From NCBI GenBank assembly GCA_022711465.1, contig JAKLEZ010000016.1, forward strand, positions 88,106 through 152,105: a stretch of 64,000 bases of DNA, read 5' to 3'. Both the position numbers and the translations under genes were made by a program. Positions 25,236 through 33,515 of the stretch are shown here, one piece after another; within the stretch, counting starts at the first letter, position 1; each line of letters starts with the position of its first letter. The notes beneath the pieces were generated by a model. The model did no database searches and was not told the DNA's origin. It saw nothing but the letters and a program-made list of their open reading frames with translations. The DNA is from Planctomycetota bacterium. Its GTDB lineage: Bacteria; Planctomycetota; Phycisphaerae; UBA1845; PWPN01.

Positions 25236-26564
25236 TCACGACCCGGCCGGGCGGGTCGCCGTCGCCCCCGTCGCCTCTACCGCCTGCCCGTGCTTCAGCA
25301 CATCCAGAACGCGATACGGGCCCATGATGACCTGGTCGTCGCTCCCCAGACCCGAGGTGATCTCGACGTGACTCTCGTCACTGATGTCCGTCTGAACCAG
25401 ACGAGCCTGGGCCTTGCCGTCCTTGATCACGAAGACCACCTTAAGGTACTCGGCCTCCGGCTCGCGACTTCGCCGAGTCCGGCCCGGTGCGGCCGGCGCG
25501 GTCGCGGGGCTCGCCGCCGATGACGTGGTCGAGGCTTCGGTCGCCCCCTCGTTCACCGCCTCGGCGGGCAGATCCTTACGCTTGCGGTGCCGAATGGCTT
25601 GGATCGGCACCGCCAGGGCATTCTCGTGCCGACGCACCTCGATCTCGACGCTGGCCGTCATCCCCGACCGGACACGCGGATCGGCCGACTCGACCAGGAT
25701 CCGTGTCTCGAAGGTGGTGACCTCGACCTGTTTGACGCCCTTGGGCGTCACCCGCTGAACGACGCCGGGGATGGCCGTGCGATCGTCGGTGGTCAGGTAG
25801 ATCCAGGCTCGCTGGCCCGGCCTGACCCGAACCACGTCCGACTCGTCGATCTGCGTCTTGACCTCCATGCGGGCCATGTCGCTGATGACCATGAACACGG
25901 CGCCGGGCAGATTCATCGTACCCGGGATGAGCACTTCGCCTTCCTCCGCCAGGATTTGGGCCACGACCCCGTCGATCGGCGAGATGATGGACGTGCGCCT
26001 GAGGTCCTCCTGGGCCGCGTCGAGGGCCCCTTGGGCCTCGATGCTCTCCTGCTGGGCCATGTCGCGGGCTGCCTGGAGGCGGCTCAGAATCGTCGCCACG
26101 TTCTCCCGCTCGTCGATGCTGGCCGCATCGCTCGCGATCAGGTTTTTGTAGCGTTTGTCATCACGCTCCGCCTTTTCCAGGTCCGCGCTGACCTGGCGGA
26201 TGGCCGCCTTGAGCCGCTGCACCCGGGCCTCGGCGGAGCGGACGCGGGCCTCGTAGTCCGCGGCATCCAGCTGTGCGAGCAGGGCTCCCTTCTTGACCGC
26301 GTCACCCTCCTTGACCGGAAGCTTCAGGACCCGCCCGACCACCTGCGAGCTGATCTCGACCTCGACAACGGGTTGGATCGTGCCTGGTGCCGTGACAACG
26401 TGAGTGATAGGCCGACGAGTGGGTTTCTGAGCCTCGACCTGCAGCGCCGCCGGCGGCGCGAAACTCCAGTTCAGTTTCCGCGGCGAACCTCGAAGCCGAT
26501 GGTTCGCATAGACCAGCGCGATCACGATCAGAACCGCGGCGACAAGCAGGATCATCTTCTTCAT
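25236..26564 (-). CDS. MacA-like periplasmic adaptor (HlyD family)
   Basis: 442 residues. One N-terminal membrane segment (about 4-20), a lipoyl-like half V-T-A-P-G-T-I and V-G-R-V-L-K-L-P-V-K-E-G-D-A-V-K-K-G, a long helical hairpin (about 105-185) with alternating charged residues, the second lipoyl half S-P-I-D-G-V-V, and beta-barrel and membrane-proximal domains. Residues 345-375 are Ala/Thr/Pro-rich, an insertion. Such adaptors link an inner-membrane ABC exporter to an outer-membrane channel. No TolC-type gene is in the window. It starts 10 bases after the Yip1-like gene and 42 bases precede the ATPase. Confidence 0.9.
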   Translation of the reverse strand: MKKMILLVAAVLIVIALVYANHRLRGSPRKLNWSFAPPAALQVEAQKPTRRPITHVVTAPGTIQPVVEVEISSQVVGRVLKLPVKEGDAVKKGALLAQLDAADYEARVRSAEARVQRLKAAIRQVSADLEKAERDDKRYKNLIASDAASIDERENVATILSRLQAARDMAQQESIEAQGALDAAQEDLRRTSIISPIDGVVAQILAEEGEVLIPGTMNLPGAVFMVISDMARMEVKTQIDESDVVRVRPGQRAWIYLTTDDRTAIPGVVQRVTPKGVKQVEVTTFETRILVESADPRVRSGMTASVEIEVRRHENALAVPIQAIRHRKRKDLPAEAVNEGATEASTTSSAASPATAPAAPGRTRRSREPEAEYLKVVFVIKDGKAQARLVQTDISDESHVEITSGLGSDDQVIMGPYRVLDVLKHGQAVEATGATATRPAGS

Positions 26565-26574
26565 GGCGGCGATC

Positions 26575-27399
26575 TCAAATCGTGACTTCGCCCCCCAGCG
26601 AATCCACCAGCCACACGGTTCCGGTTCGCAGACCGGCCGCGCCCGCCCACAACAGGATAGACAGAAACACCGCTCCTCGGGTGGAGAGCTGGCCGGATCG
26701 ACTGATCCCGATGGCGGCCAGGGCGTAGAACCAGAGGCTGAACGGATCCACCGCCTGCAAGCCGGCGTAAAGCCAGGCCGAAGCTTCCGGACGTCCGCGC
26801 AACAGCACCGCCAGCGATGTCTCCACCTCGACCGAGTGGAGGCTGATCATCAGCGGCACGACGACCGCCTGCCGCAGGACTTCGACATAGGCGGCAAAGG
26901 TCAGGATCGAAACCAGGCCGTGGTAGGCGGGTTTCCGGCCGGACATGGCCACGGCCACGAACGCCACTGCGGCTCCGAGAAAGATCCGACCGAGCGTTTC
27001 GATGGGTCCCTGGAGAACGGACGCCCCGCTGGCCAGGACCTTCCAGAACACCGCGGCTTCCCGTGCGGTGCGGAGCCGATCATCCAATTCATCCCGCTTG
27101 ACCTCGCCGACGGAAGTGCGCTCAATCAGCGCGAGGCTCTTTTCAGTGGAAATATCCACTGACCGCCCGATTAGCCCGGAGAAGACGACCGCGTATCCCG
27201 CCGCCGCCAGAAGCACGACCAGCAACGCCAGCGGTCCGCCGTAGGACGTAGCCAGGTCGAATTGCTGATAGAAGTGAACAGGGGCCGTGTAGAGGCTCGG
27301 GATGTCGCGGATTCCGGACGACAAGTCATCCTCCGTGGAGCAGAATACCGGATCGGCAGTTGCCAAGGAAGAGGATGGCACTCGGCGTTCGGTGATCAA
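26575..27399 (-). CDS. Yip1-like membrane protein
   Basis: 274 residues from a TTG; a later start is possible since the first 40 residues look non-conserved. Five predicted membrane segments lie at about 55-75, 135-155, 165-190, 215-240 and 250-270. The layout, with a long polar loop between the first and second segments, is that of Yip1-domain proteins. It is the first gene of the exporter operon and ends 10 bases before the adaptor, so it may help assembly or serve as a structural partner. Role is inference from context. Confidence 0.65.
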   Translation of the reverse strand: MITERRVPSSSLATADPVFCSTEDDLSSGIRDIPSLYTAPVHFYQQFDLATSYGGPLALLVVLLAAAGYAVVFSGLIGRSVDISTEKSLALIERTSVGEVKRDELDDRLRTAREAAVFWKVLASGASVLQGPIETLGRIFLGAAVAFVAVAMSGRKPAYHGLVSILTFAAYVEVLRQAVVVPLMISLHSVEVETSLAVLLRGRPEASAWLYAGLQAVDPFSLWFYALAAIGISRSGQLSTRGAVFLSILLWAGAAGLRTGTVWLVDSLGGEVTI

Positions 27400-28182
27400 G
27401 TCAACGTAGCTCGTGCGGTGATGGACCGGTCGCAGCCGTGCGGTTCACTCTCCTATAGAGCGAGGTCCGGTTCTCGGGATCGAGCGAATCCGTCGTTCAT
27501 CTCGCGGCGCGGGCTCGGCTCCGCTGGGCAGATGACCATGCGTATCCCGGCGGCAAACCGTACGCCGGCTACACCGGTGCGGCGGCTCGTCGGCGGTGGT
27601 CTACGGCGAAGGGTGGGCATCTCTCTCGGAGACGTGAGGCCATCTCCGAAAGCAGTTGATGGGAGGTTGCAGGATGCCCGAGCCTCGCGCCGACCGCGAC
27701 GTCAAGGACGGTTCGTGAGGCTCGCGGCGGGCCCCGGCCAGGACACGTGTCTCCAAGGCCGGCCTGGTCGGCGGACCACGACCGGCGGCCCCCTCCACCC
27801 AAGGGCATCGGCCGGTCGACGGAAATCCGTCTATGGCGCCCTGGTGAGAGCCCGCTGGAATGAGCTACTTTCTGCGGTGGTCTAGTCCGGCCAGCAGAGG
27901 GGCTGCTGGGGATGAGCGCCATGTCCTCGTCATCTGGTTGGCCGAGACGCAGCAGGGCGGGGGAAATGCGGGACATCGGTCGGCGGATGGTTCCCGGCAA
28001 GGTGCAGAGGACCTGGAGCTCTCGGCATGGGCGTACGTCCTCGCTATGTGTTACAAGCCTTGTTGAAACCGTCAATTATGCGCCGCCGCTACTCAAGAAG
28101 GACCTCCTTTCCGGCCGATGCATCCCCTACGGTTGACACCCGCCGCTGAGCGTGTCTAATGAACGCCGGAGCAGTGAACGTC
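27400..28182. other. 783-base stretch without a convincing gene
   Basis: Several open frames exist, the longest on the minus strand at 27569-28075, but none has a signal, domain or ribosome site I recognise, and codon bias is weak. A perfect -35 box TTGACA is at 28133-28138, about 45 bases before the start of the putative lipoprotein gene, without a good -10. The stretch may hold decayed coding sequence or an RNA; I cannot support either. Confidence 0.4.
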
Positions 28183-28800
28183 ATGAAATACAAGACCGCC
28201 TCGGGCATCGTATCGGGCCGGAGCTGGCTGCTGGGGTCCTGCGTCACGGCCATGCTGGGCTGTATCCCGTACGGCTACACTCCGACCAACGTGTGGCTGA
28301 ACAACGTGGCCTCGCTGGGCGGTTTCTCGCCGGGGGCCCGGGGCACGGTGAATGTCGGATTCATCAATAACACGCCGTTCTTCGCGGTCTTTACCTACGG
28401 CATCTACGATCCACTGAACCACGCCCGCACGCCGGAATACGATCAGTACTTTGCGGACGCCGACCACACGACGCAACGGCTGGAGCGCAACAGCACCAGC
28501 ACGCTGGTGACCTTCGAGACCGCCCGTGTGCTCAGTCTCGGCGGCTACGACATGCTGAACAGGCTCAGTGAACTCGGGGCGAGCCCGGATGAGGATCTGG
28601 GGACCGGGATCACTTTCACCGACAAGCTCACCACGGACTCGACCGCCCAGAAGGTGGTCCTCAACAACTTCGGTAACCAGACACTGGAGCTGGGTACGCA
28701 CTTCACCAGTGGCTCGACCGTGGTTTACACCTTCGAGGTGGACAACACGGTTACCGGTGGAATCCGGGTCGATTATCAAGTCATCTTGCCGGCCGATTGA
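28183..28800 (+). CDS. Putative lipoprotein, function unknown
   Basis: 205 residues from ATG 28183 (CGGAG about 11 bases upstream; ATG 28159 is an alternative). The N-terminus has basic residues, a hydrophobic stretch and A-M-L-G-C, a plausible lipobox with the lipidated Cys at about residue 27. The remainder is polar and beta-rich (T-V-N-V-G-F-I-N-N-T-P-F-F-A-V-F-T-Y), with two halves that may form one beta sandwich. No family recognised. Placed between a large non-coding stretch and the DUF6807 gene. Confidence 0.65.
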   Translation: MKYKTASGIVSGRSWLLGSCVTAMLGCIPYGYTPTNVWLNNVASLGGFSPGARGTVNVGFINNTPFFAVFTYGIYDPLNHARTPEYDQYFADADHTTQRLERNSTSTLVTFETARVLSLGGYDMLNRLSELGASPDEDLGTGITFTDKLTTDSTAQKVVLNNFGNQTLELGTHFTSGSTVVYTFEVDNTVTGGIRVDYQVILPAD

Positions 28801-28917
28801 TGCCGCGGTAAACCGATCCGCGTCCCTGAGTTGGAGAGGTGTACGGCCCTGCGCATGGCGAGGTTGCGGGGAAGACCTCGGTGAGGTCATCCCACAGTGG
28901 CTGGAAGGAGGCCTGTC

Positions 28918-29886
28918 GTGTCATCATTCGAGGTTGTGAATCGGCGTACGGTTCTGAAACAGATGGCCCGCGCCGCCGCCGCCGGGACTCTCGTGTCCGG
29001 CTCGGTCCATGCGGCTGAGCCGACGGCCGCGCCCGCGCGTCCAGCACAGCAGGAGTTGGGCTCCTATCTCTATGCCCGAAAGATCTGGGTCCGCTTGGGC
29101 GATCGGGTCTTCACCTGCTATCGGGCGGACACCGCCCAGAAGTACCCCTATTTCTATCCCGTGATCGGCCCCGCTTCCGGGCTGCCGCTGACCGATGAGA
29201 CGTGCGAGCCGTGGCCGCACCATCGTTCGCTCTACCTGGGTTGCGACCGGGTCAATGGCGGCAACTACTGGCAAGATGGGCTTGAGCGGGGCCAGATTAT
29301 CTCGCGCGGACCGAAGCTCGAGCAGACCAAGGGCGCGCGGATCGTGATTGTCGACTTTTGCGACTGGCGGCAGCCGGACAAGGATCCGATCCTGGACGAC
29401 GCCCGCAGGTTCACTGTTGTGGCGCCCGGCCCGGACGTCCGTCTGATCGACGCGGACGTCACGCTCACCGCTCGGACCGAGGTGCGCATCGCCAACACGA
29501 ACCACTCTTTCTTCTCGGTTCGGGCCGCCCGTGACATGGCTCCGATCGGCGGCGGCAAGCTGATCGACGCTCATGGCCGGGTGGGGGAGAAGGCCACCTT
29601 CGGTCAAGCCGCCCCGTGGTGCGGATTCGAGGCCACGCGTCTGGGCGTGCCGGAGTCCATCGTGCTCATGCATCATCCGGACAATCCCTTGCCGGACGCC
29701 AGGTGGTTCACCCGCGACTATGGCTTCATGTCCCCGACACCGTTTCAGTGGGTGGGCGAGAAGGGCTGGACGCTTCCGGCGGGCAAGGCGATCCGGATCC
29801 GCTACCGGGTGGCGGTCCTGAAGGGGCTCATCGACCGCTCGCGGGTGAATCAGATCTATCAGGAGTTTGCGGCGGCAGCAGGCTAG
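28918..29886 (+). CDS. DUF6807 (PmoA-type) family protein
   Basis: 322 residues from GTG 28918, with AAGGAGG 6 bases upstream. A Tat- or Sec-like leader (N-R-R-T-V-L-K-Q, hydrophobic Ala-rich part, V-H-A-A) precedes the domain. The strings Y-P-Y-F-Y-P-V-I-G-P, W-P-H-H-R-S-L-Y-L-G and G-G-N-Y-W are the signature of the family annotated as PmoA, despite no relation to particulate methane monooxygenase. The fold is a galactose-mutarotase-like beta sandwich, and in Planctomycetes these genes accompany sugar-acting enzymes. Catalytic role is unproven. Confidence 0.85.
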   Translation: MSSFEVVNRRTVLKQMARAAAAGTLVSGSVHAAEPTAAPARPAQQELGSYLYARKIWVRLGDRVFTCYRADTAQKYPYFYPVIGPASGLPLTDETCEPWPHHRSLYLGCDRVNGGNYWQDGLERGQIISRGPKLEQTKGARIVIVDFCDWRQPDKDPILDDARRFTVVAPGPDVRLIDADVTLTARTEVRIANTNHSFFSVRAARDMAPIGGGKLIDAHGRVGEKATFGQAAPWCGFEATRLGVPESIVLMHHPDNPLPDARWFTRDYGFMSPTPFQWVGEKGWTLPAGKAIRIRYRVAVLKGLIDRSRVNQIYQEFAAAAG

Positions 29887-29916
29887 GGCGGCTTGGCGGA
29901 CCGGGTGGCTTCGGCC

Positions 29917-30369
29917 TCAACTCTGTTGTTCAGGCGAATGCCCGCCGGGTGACATCGATGGCGGCAGGCCAATCACGTAGAGCCGACGTTCCATCAGCAG
30001 TTCGTCGTTACCCAGGATTTGCAGGCGGTACTCGCCCGGCGTGGGGAAGGTGATATTGACCAGGGCGAAGTTGATTTCGGCGACCATGCGGGGATCGGAG
30101 AACTCGATCACGCCTTCCCGGGAGAAGAGTGGCGGCTGACTCTCGTCCGGTCCGACCAGGGTGAGGCGAATGCGGGTCTTGCCGTGCCCGTTGCTCATCG
30201 CGATGTGTACGGCCAGTTGACGGTGGATAGCCGGGAACTGCCGGGCGTTGATGGTCGAGAAGGTTCCCAGGATAGTGCTCTTCTTGGTGGCAGGGTCCTG
30301 GTGGATCGCGTCGCAGATGATCATCGCCAGCACCATGGGGGCCGGCGTTCCGTATTTCTCGGTGGACAT
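29917..30369 (-). CDS. DUF6941-like small protein
   Basis: 150 residues from ATG 30369 with AAGGAG in front. The text V-L-A-M-I-I-C-D-A-I-H-Q-D-P-A-T-K-K-S-T-I-L-G-T-F resembles the N-terminus of DUF6941 proteins, followed by strands such as R-I-R-L-T-L-V-G-P-D and P-G-E-Y-R-L-Q-I-L-G-N-D. It is predicted to be a soluble beta-sandwich with no signal peptide. Function unknown. It follows the TPR-YggX gene on the same strand after 59 bases. Confidence 0.7.
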   Translation of the reverse strand: MSTEKYGTPAPMVLAMIICDAIHQDPATKKSTILGTFSTINARQFPAIHRQLAVHIAMSNGHGKTRIRLTLVGPDESQPPLFSREGVIEFSDPRMVAEINFALVNITFPTPGEYRLQILGNDELLMERRLYVIGLPPSMSPGGHSPEQQS

Positions 30370-30428
30370 CACAGACTCCTTCCTGAGCCTGCCATGGTAG
30401 CGGGTGCGGCCCTCCCTGTCATCCCGGC

Positions 30429-31034
30429 TCAATCGAGGCGGAGGAACTCGCGCAGGTGCTGATCGTAGACTCTGCCGTGCTGGGGATTGGCGAAATCCAG
30501 CCGAAGTTCGTTGATGACCTTGGTGCCCATGAAGAGCCACTCCCGCCAGCAGTCGGGGCAGATCGAAGCCAGGACTCTCTCGCCCAACTCGCCCTTGAAC
30601 GGCCGCTCGGCCATCGGGGCCTTGGCGGCGCCGCAACGCCGGCAGGTGATCTGGCCCTCGCCGGTCTTGATGGCCGGTCCGGGCTTGGCTCTCACGGGAT
30701 CATCCACCTCGGGAGGCTCCTCGCCGAACATGCGCATCAGGGCGGCAAGCCCGTCGCGCGGCCGGATGTCGCCCCGACTGTGGGCGATATCGAACCCGAG
30801 CCGGGCGGTACCCAGGGCCTTGCTCCGCTCGCCGGCCGCGTTCTGGGCCAGGGCCAGTAAGTGATAGGCCTTCGAGTTCTGGTCGTTCAGCTCGATGACT
30901 CGCTCGAAGCAGGTGGCCGCCTCCTTGTACTGCTTGGCTTCCAGAAGGGCCTGCCCCAGGCTGAAATGCCCCAACTCGTTGGCCGGGTCGGCCTCGGTCA
31001 TCTTGCGGAACTGGGCAATGCGTGCATCGTCCAT
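30429..31034 (-). CDS. TPR protein fused to a YggX-like Fe(II)-trafficking domain
   Basis: 201 residues; ATG 31034 preceded by AAAGGAG. Residues 1-85 form two to three TPR units (H-F-S-L-G-Q-A-L-L-E-A-K-Q-Y-K-E-A). From about 130 the sequence G-E-L-G-E-R-V, then W-x-E-W-L-F-M-G-T-K-V-I-N-E-L-R-L-D, then the H-L-R-E-F-L end matches the YggX family (P-G-E-L-G-x-R-I, W-x-x-W, M-L-I-N-E), small proteins that protect Fe-S clusters. Added here are two C-x-x-C pairs (C131/C134 and C159/C162), which suggest a bound zinc or iron. The fusion is unusual compared with the roughly 90-residue stand-alone YggX. Role is inferred from family. Confidence 0.8.
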   Translation of the reverse strand: MDDARIAQFRKMTEADPANELGHFSLGQALLEAKQYKEAATCFERVIELNDQNSKAYHLLALAQNAAGERSKALGTARLGFDIAHSRGDIRPRDGLAALMRMFGEEPPEVDDPVRAKPGPAIKTGEGQITCRRCGAAKAPMAERPFKGELGERVLASICPDCWREWLFMGTKVINELRLDFANPQHGRVYDQHLREFLRLD

Positions 31035-31159
31035 GAGGTCTCCTTTCTCGTTGCCGATTGGGGTCTGCCCGCGCGATCCATCAGCGGGCGATCGACCCTG
31101 TCCGTGACTCGTCCGTGCCGCTCGGGCGGCGGATCGAGGGCCCGCTCGTCCGAGCGGAT

Positions 31160-32521
31160 TCAGAGCGTCCAGCCTTCGCGGTACTTGGGCGTCAGCAGCC
31201 TCGTGGCTTCGTCGTTGTTGGTGAAGTGCATGGCGGGGCCATCCCATTTGAGTTCCTGGCCTGGGAAATGCAGCCCGATCACGCCCAGCAAGCCGAGCTC
31301 GGTGAGCGGCCCCCCGTAAGACCAGTCGGAGCCGGCTCGGATACCTTTGCGAATCGCATCCAGCCAGTCCCGGTGGTGGCCCTTGACGCGTGGCAGTTTC
31401 TGCGATGGCTGCTTGTAGGCTTTCATCTTCTCCTGCGGGTAGATCTGCAGGCCGCCGGCGCCGTGCGAGCCGTAGGTGATTCCGCCCTTGTCACCCAAGA
31501 CTACCGCGCCGGTGCCTGGGGGGTTGGCGCCCTTGTCCATGCCTTCGGGACGGGGGATGCGCTCCGAACCGCCGTGCCAGTAGAGCGTGATCGGACCGTG
31601 TTTGTCGCTGGCCGCGAAGTCATAGCGGACCACGATTCCCTTGGGGAAGGTCAGGGCGTGCTTTTCCACATCGTAGTCCACCGCCTTCTCGACTTTGATG
31701 GTGCGGGGCCCCCCCAGGCCCAGGGCCCAGAACACCGGATCGAGGACGTGGCAGACCCAATCGCCCAGCACGCCGGTGCCGAAGGGCGACCAGCCCCGCC
31801 ACTCGAAAGGCAGATAGGCGGGGTGGTAGGGCCGTTCGGCGGCCGGACCCAGCCACAGATCCCAGTCCAGCTCGGCCGGGATTTCGTGTTTTTTCTTGAG
31901 GCTGTCGAGCTGGCCGATCTTGGAGTAGGCCGCCGGGAACGCGTCGCATGCGGCGTGGATGGTGTGTACCTTGCCGATGGCACCATCCCAGATCCACTCG
32001 CAGAACTGACGGATGGTATCGAACGAGTGGCCCTGGTTGCCGAGCTGCGTGACGACCTTGTGCTCCTGGGCGGCTTTCATGAGCTGGCGGACTTCCCATA
32101 CCGAGTGGGCCAGGGGCTTCTCGCAGTACACGTGCTTGCCGCGCTTCACCGCGGCCATGGCGGCCACCGCGTGGGTATGATCGGGAGTGGCGACCAGGAC
32201 TGCGTCGATTTCCTTGTCCAGCTCGGCGAGCATTTTGCGGAAATCGCGATACTGCTTGGCCTTGGGGTACTTCTTGAACGTGTCCTTGCAGGTCCGCAGG
32301 TCGGCGTCGCAGAGGGCGACGATGTTCTCGCCGGACAGGTTGTCGAGGTCCCACACGGCCTGTCCGCCCGCTCCGATGGCGGCGATGTTCAGCTTCTCGC
32401 TGGGTGCCGTCTGATCGCTGCCCGCGAGCACATGGCGGGGAACGATGCTGATCCCCGCCAGAGCCGCCGCTGTGCCGCCCACCAATTCGCGCCGTGTGAG
32501 GCCGGTTCTTCTGTTTCGCAT
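31160..32521 (-). CDS. Tat-exported Gfo/Idh/MocA-family oxidoreductase
   Basis: 453 residues from ATG 32521. The Tat signal L-T-R-R-E-L-V-G-G with an Ala-rich stretch precedes the Rossmann domain, I-A-A-I-G-A-G-G-Q-A (about 45-54), with V-A-T-P-D-H-T-H at strand 4 and C-E-K-P-L-A-H-S-V containing the family E-K-P motif. The C-terminal part has W-D-L-W-L-G-P-A and H-V-L-D-P-V-F-W-A-L. It is similar in plan to the one at 6224-7417 but clearly not a recent copy. The substrate is probably a sugar or polyol; unproven. Confidence 0.9.
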   Translation of the reverse strand: MRNRRTGLTRRELVGGTAAALAGISIVPRHVLAGSDQTAPSEKLNIAAIGAGGQAVWDLDNLSGENIVALCDADLRTCKDTFKKYPKAKQYRDFRKMLAELDKEIDAVLVATPDHTHAVAAMAAVKRGKHVYCEKPLAHSVWEVRQLMKAAQEHKVVTQLGNQGHSFDTIRQFCEWIWDGAIGKVHTIHAACDAFPAAYSKIGQLDSLKKKHEIPAELDWDLWLGPAAERPYHPAYLPFEWRGWSPFGTGVLGDWVCHVLDPVFWALGLGGPRTIKVEKAVDYDVEKHALTFPKGIVVRYDFAASDKHGPITLYWHGGSERIPRPEGMDKGANPPGTGAVVLGDKGGITYGSHGAGGLQIYPQEKMKAYKQPSQKLPRVKGHHRDWLDAIRKGIRAGSDWSYGGPLTELGLLGVIGLHFPGQELKWDGPAMHFTNNDEATRLLTPKYREGWTL

Positions 32522-32758
32522 GCTCCGGGTCTCCAGGTTTGTCAATCACTCCACTCGTCAGGGCCGCCTTCTCGGGTTGGGGCCTGACACGAACCCACGA
32601 AGGAAGAGCAAGTCAGTATCATCGACGTCACGGTCGAAATCCAGCCCGGCCGCTGTTGCTGCCCGCACGGCCGGGCTGCGGACGGCCCCAGCCCGCCGTG
32701 GCCTCCCCCGCCACACGACAACGTGCACAACGTCACCCGCTCGTGTTGTTCATCTCCC

Positions 32759-32788
32759 TTGATCGAAACCTCTACAAACCAGTATAAA
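32759..32788 (+). promoter_or_regulatory. Overlapping divergent promoter-like boxes
   Basis: On the plus strand TTGATC (32759-32764) and TATAAA (32783-32788) are 18 bases apart and would transcribe antisense into the CYTH gene. The same place read on the minus strand gives TATACT (32786-32781), a good -10 for the oxidoreductase at 32521 with a poor -35. Only sequence similarity supports this. Confidence 0.3.
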
Positions 32789-32798
32789 GGCAGATGTC

Positions 32799-33365
32799 TC
32801 ACTTGGGGAAGGTGATCGGCAGGGTGGGCAGGTCGTGAGCCCGGCAGTGCTTGGCCAGCAGGGCGATGTAGCTGGACGGGATGTGAGTCCGCTGGGCGAG
32901 GCCGAGGTCGGCCTGAACGCGGCGGATGGCCGGCTCGCCGGGCCCTTCGATCTCGACGTAGCAGCCCAGGTAAGGGACTTCGTCGAGCTCGATGTGACAG
33001 TCGCCGAGGTGCCAGCTTTCGCGGCGCTTCTCGAAGCGGACGACCTCGACGAAGCCCAGGGCGGTCAGAATGGCCGCCGTTGCCTGGGGATCCTCCAGCT
33101 TGGTCTCGATCTCCTCGCGGCTCTTGAGGTCGCTCGGCCGCAACGGACCCTTGTAGGTCAGGGTGCCCAGCGTTCGCCCGTCGGCGGTTACGCTGCTTCG
33201 CACTCGCAGCCCGCGCCCGCCGGCCAGGAGCGTGCGGTCGGGGCTGTCAAAGATCCGATTGGTCTCGGTGACCTGACCTTGGCACAAGGCTCCAAGGGCC
33301 CGCAGCCGCTCGCGCACCGCGGCGTGGTCATCGACCTTCAGCTTGGCTTCGACTTCGAGGGGCAT
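32799..33365 (-). CDS. CYTH-domain protein, class IV adenylate cyclase-like
   Basis: 188 residues from ATG 33365. The start M-P-L-E-V-E-A-K-L carries the E-x-E-x-K motif of the CYTH superfamily (triphosphate tunnel enzymes). Further expected charged strands are present: L-R-V-R-S, L-T-Y-K-G-P, E-I-E-T-K-L, F-E-K-R-R-E-S-W and C-H-I-E-L-D-E-V-P-Y-L-G-C-Y-V-E-I-E-G. Members include class IV adenylate cyclases and thiamine- or inorganic-triphosphatases; the D-E-V-P-x-L-G-x-Y-x-E-I-E arrangement is closest to the CyaB group. It lies downstream of leuS on the same strand after 150 bases. Confidence 0.88.
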   Translation of the reverse strand: MPLEVEAKLKVDDHAAVRERLRALGALCQGQVTETNRIFDSPDRTLLAGGRGLRVRSSVTADGRTLGTLTYKGPLRPSDLKSREEIETKLEDPQATAAILTALGFVEVVRFEKRRESWHLGDCHIELDEVPYLGCYVEIEGPGEPAIRRVQADLGLAQRTHIPSSYIALLAKHCRAHDLPTLPITFPK

Positions 33366-33515
33366 CGGGAGTAGCAGTCTGCGATCAGCAGTCAGCTTTG
33401 GGGAGACGAACAGAAAAGCCAAGGCTGAATGCTACAGGGCTGACCTGAGGACACTCGATCGAGAGTGCCCATTCTCCATGCTCAGCTTCTCGTCGCGGCC
33501 CCGCGACGGGAGACA

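Noticed and set aside
27569..28075. 168-residue minus-strand open frame in the large gap
   Set aside because: Rich in Arg, Pro and Ser with no ribosome site, signal or family; typical of chance frames in GC-rich DNA.
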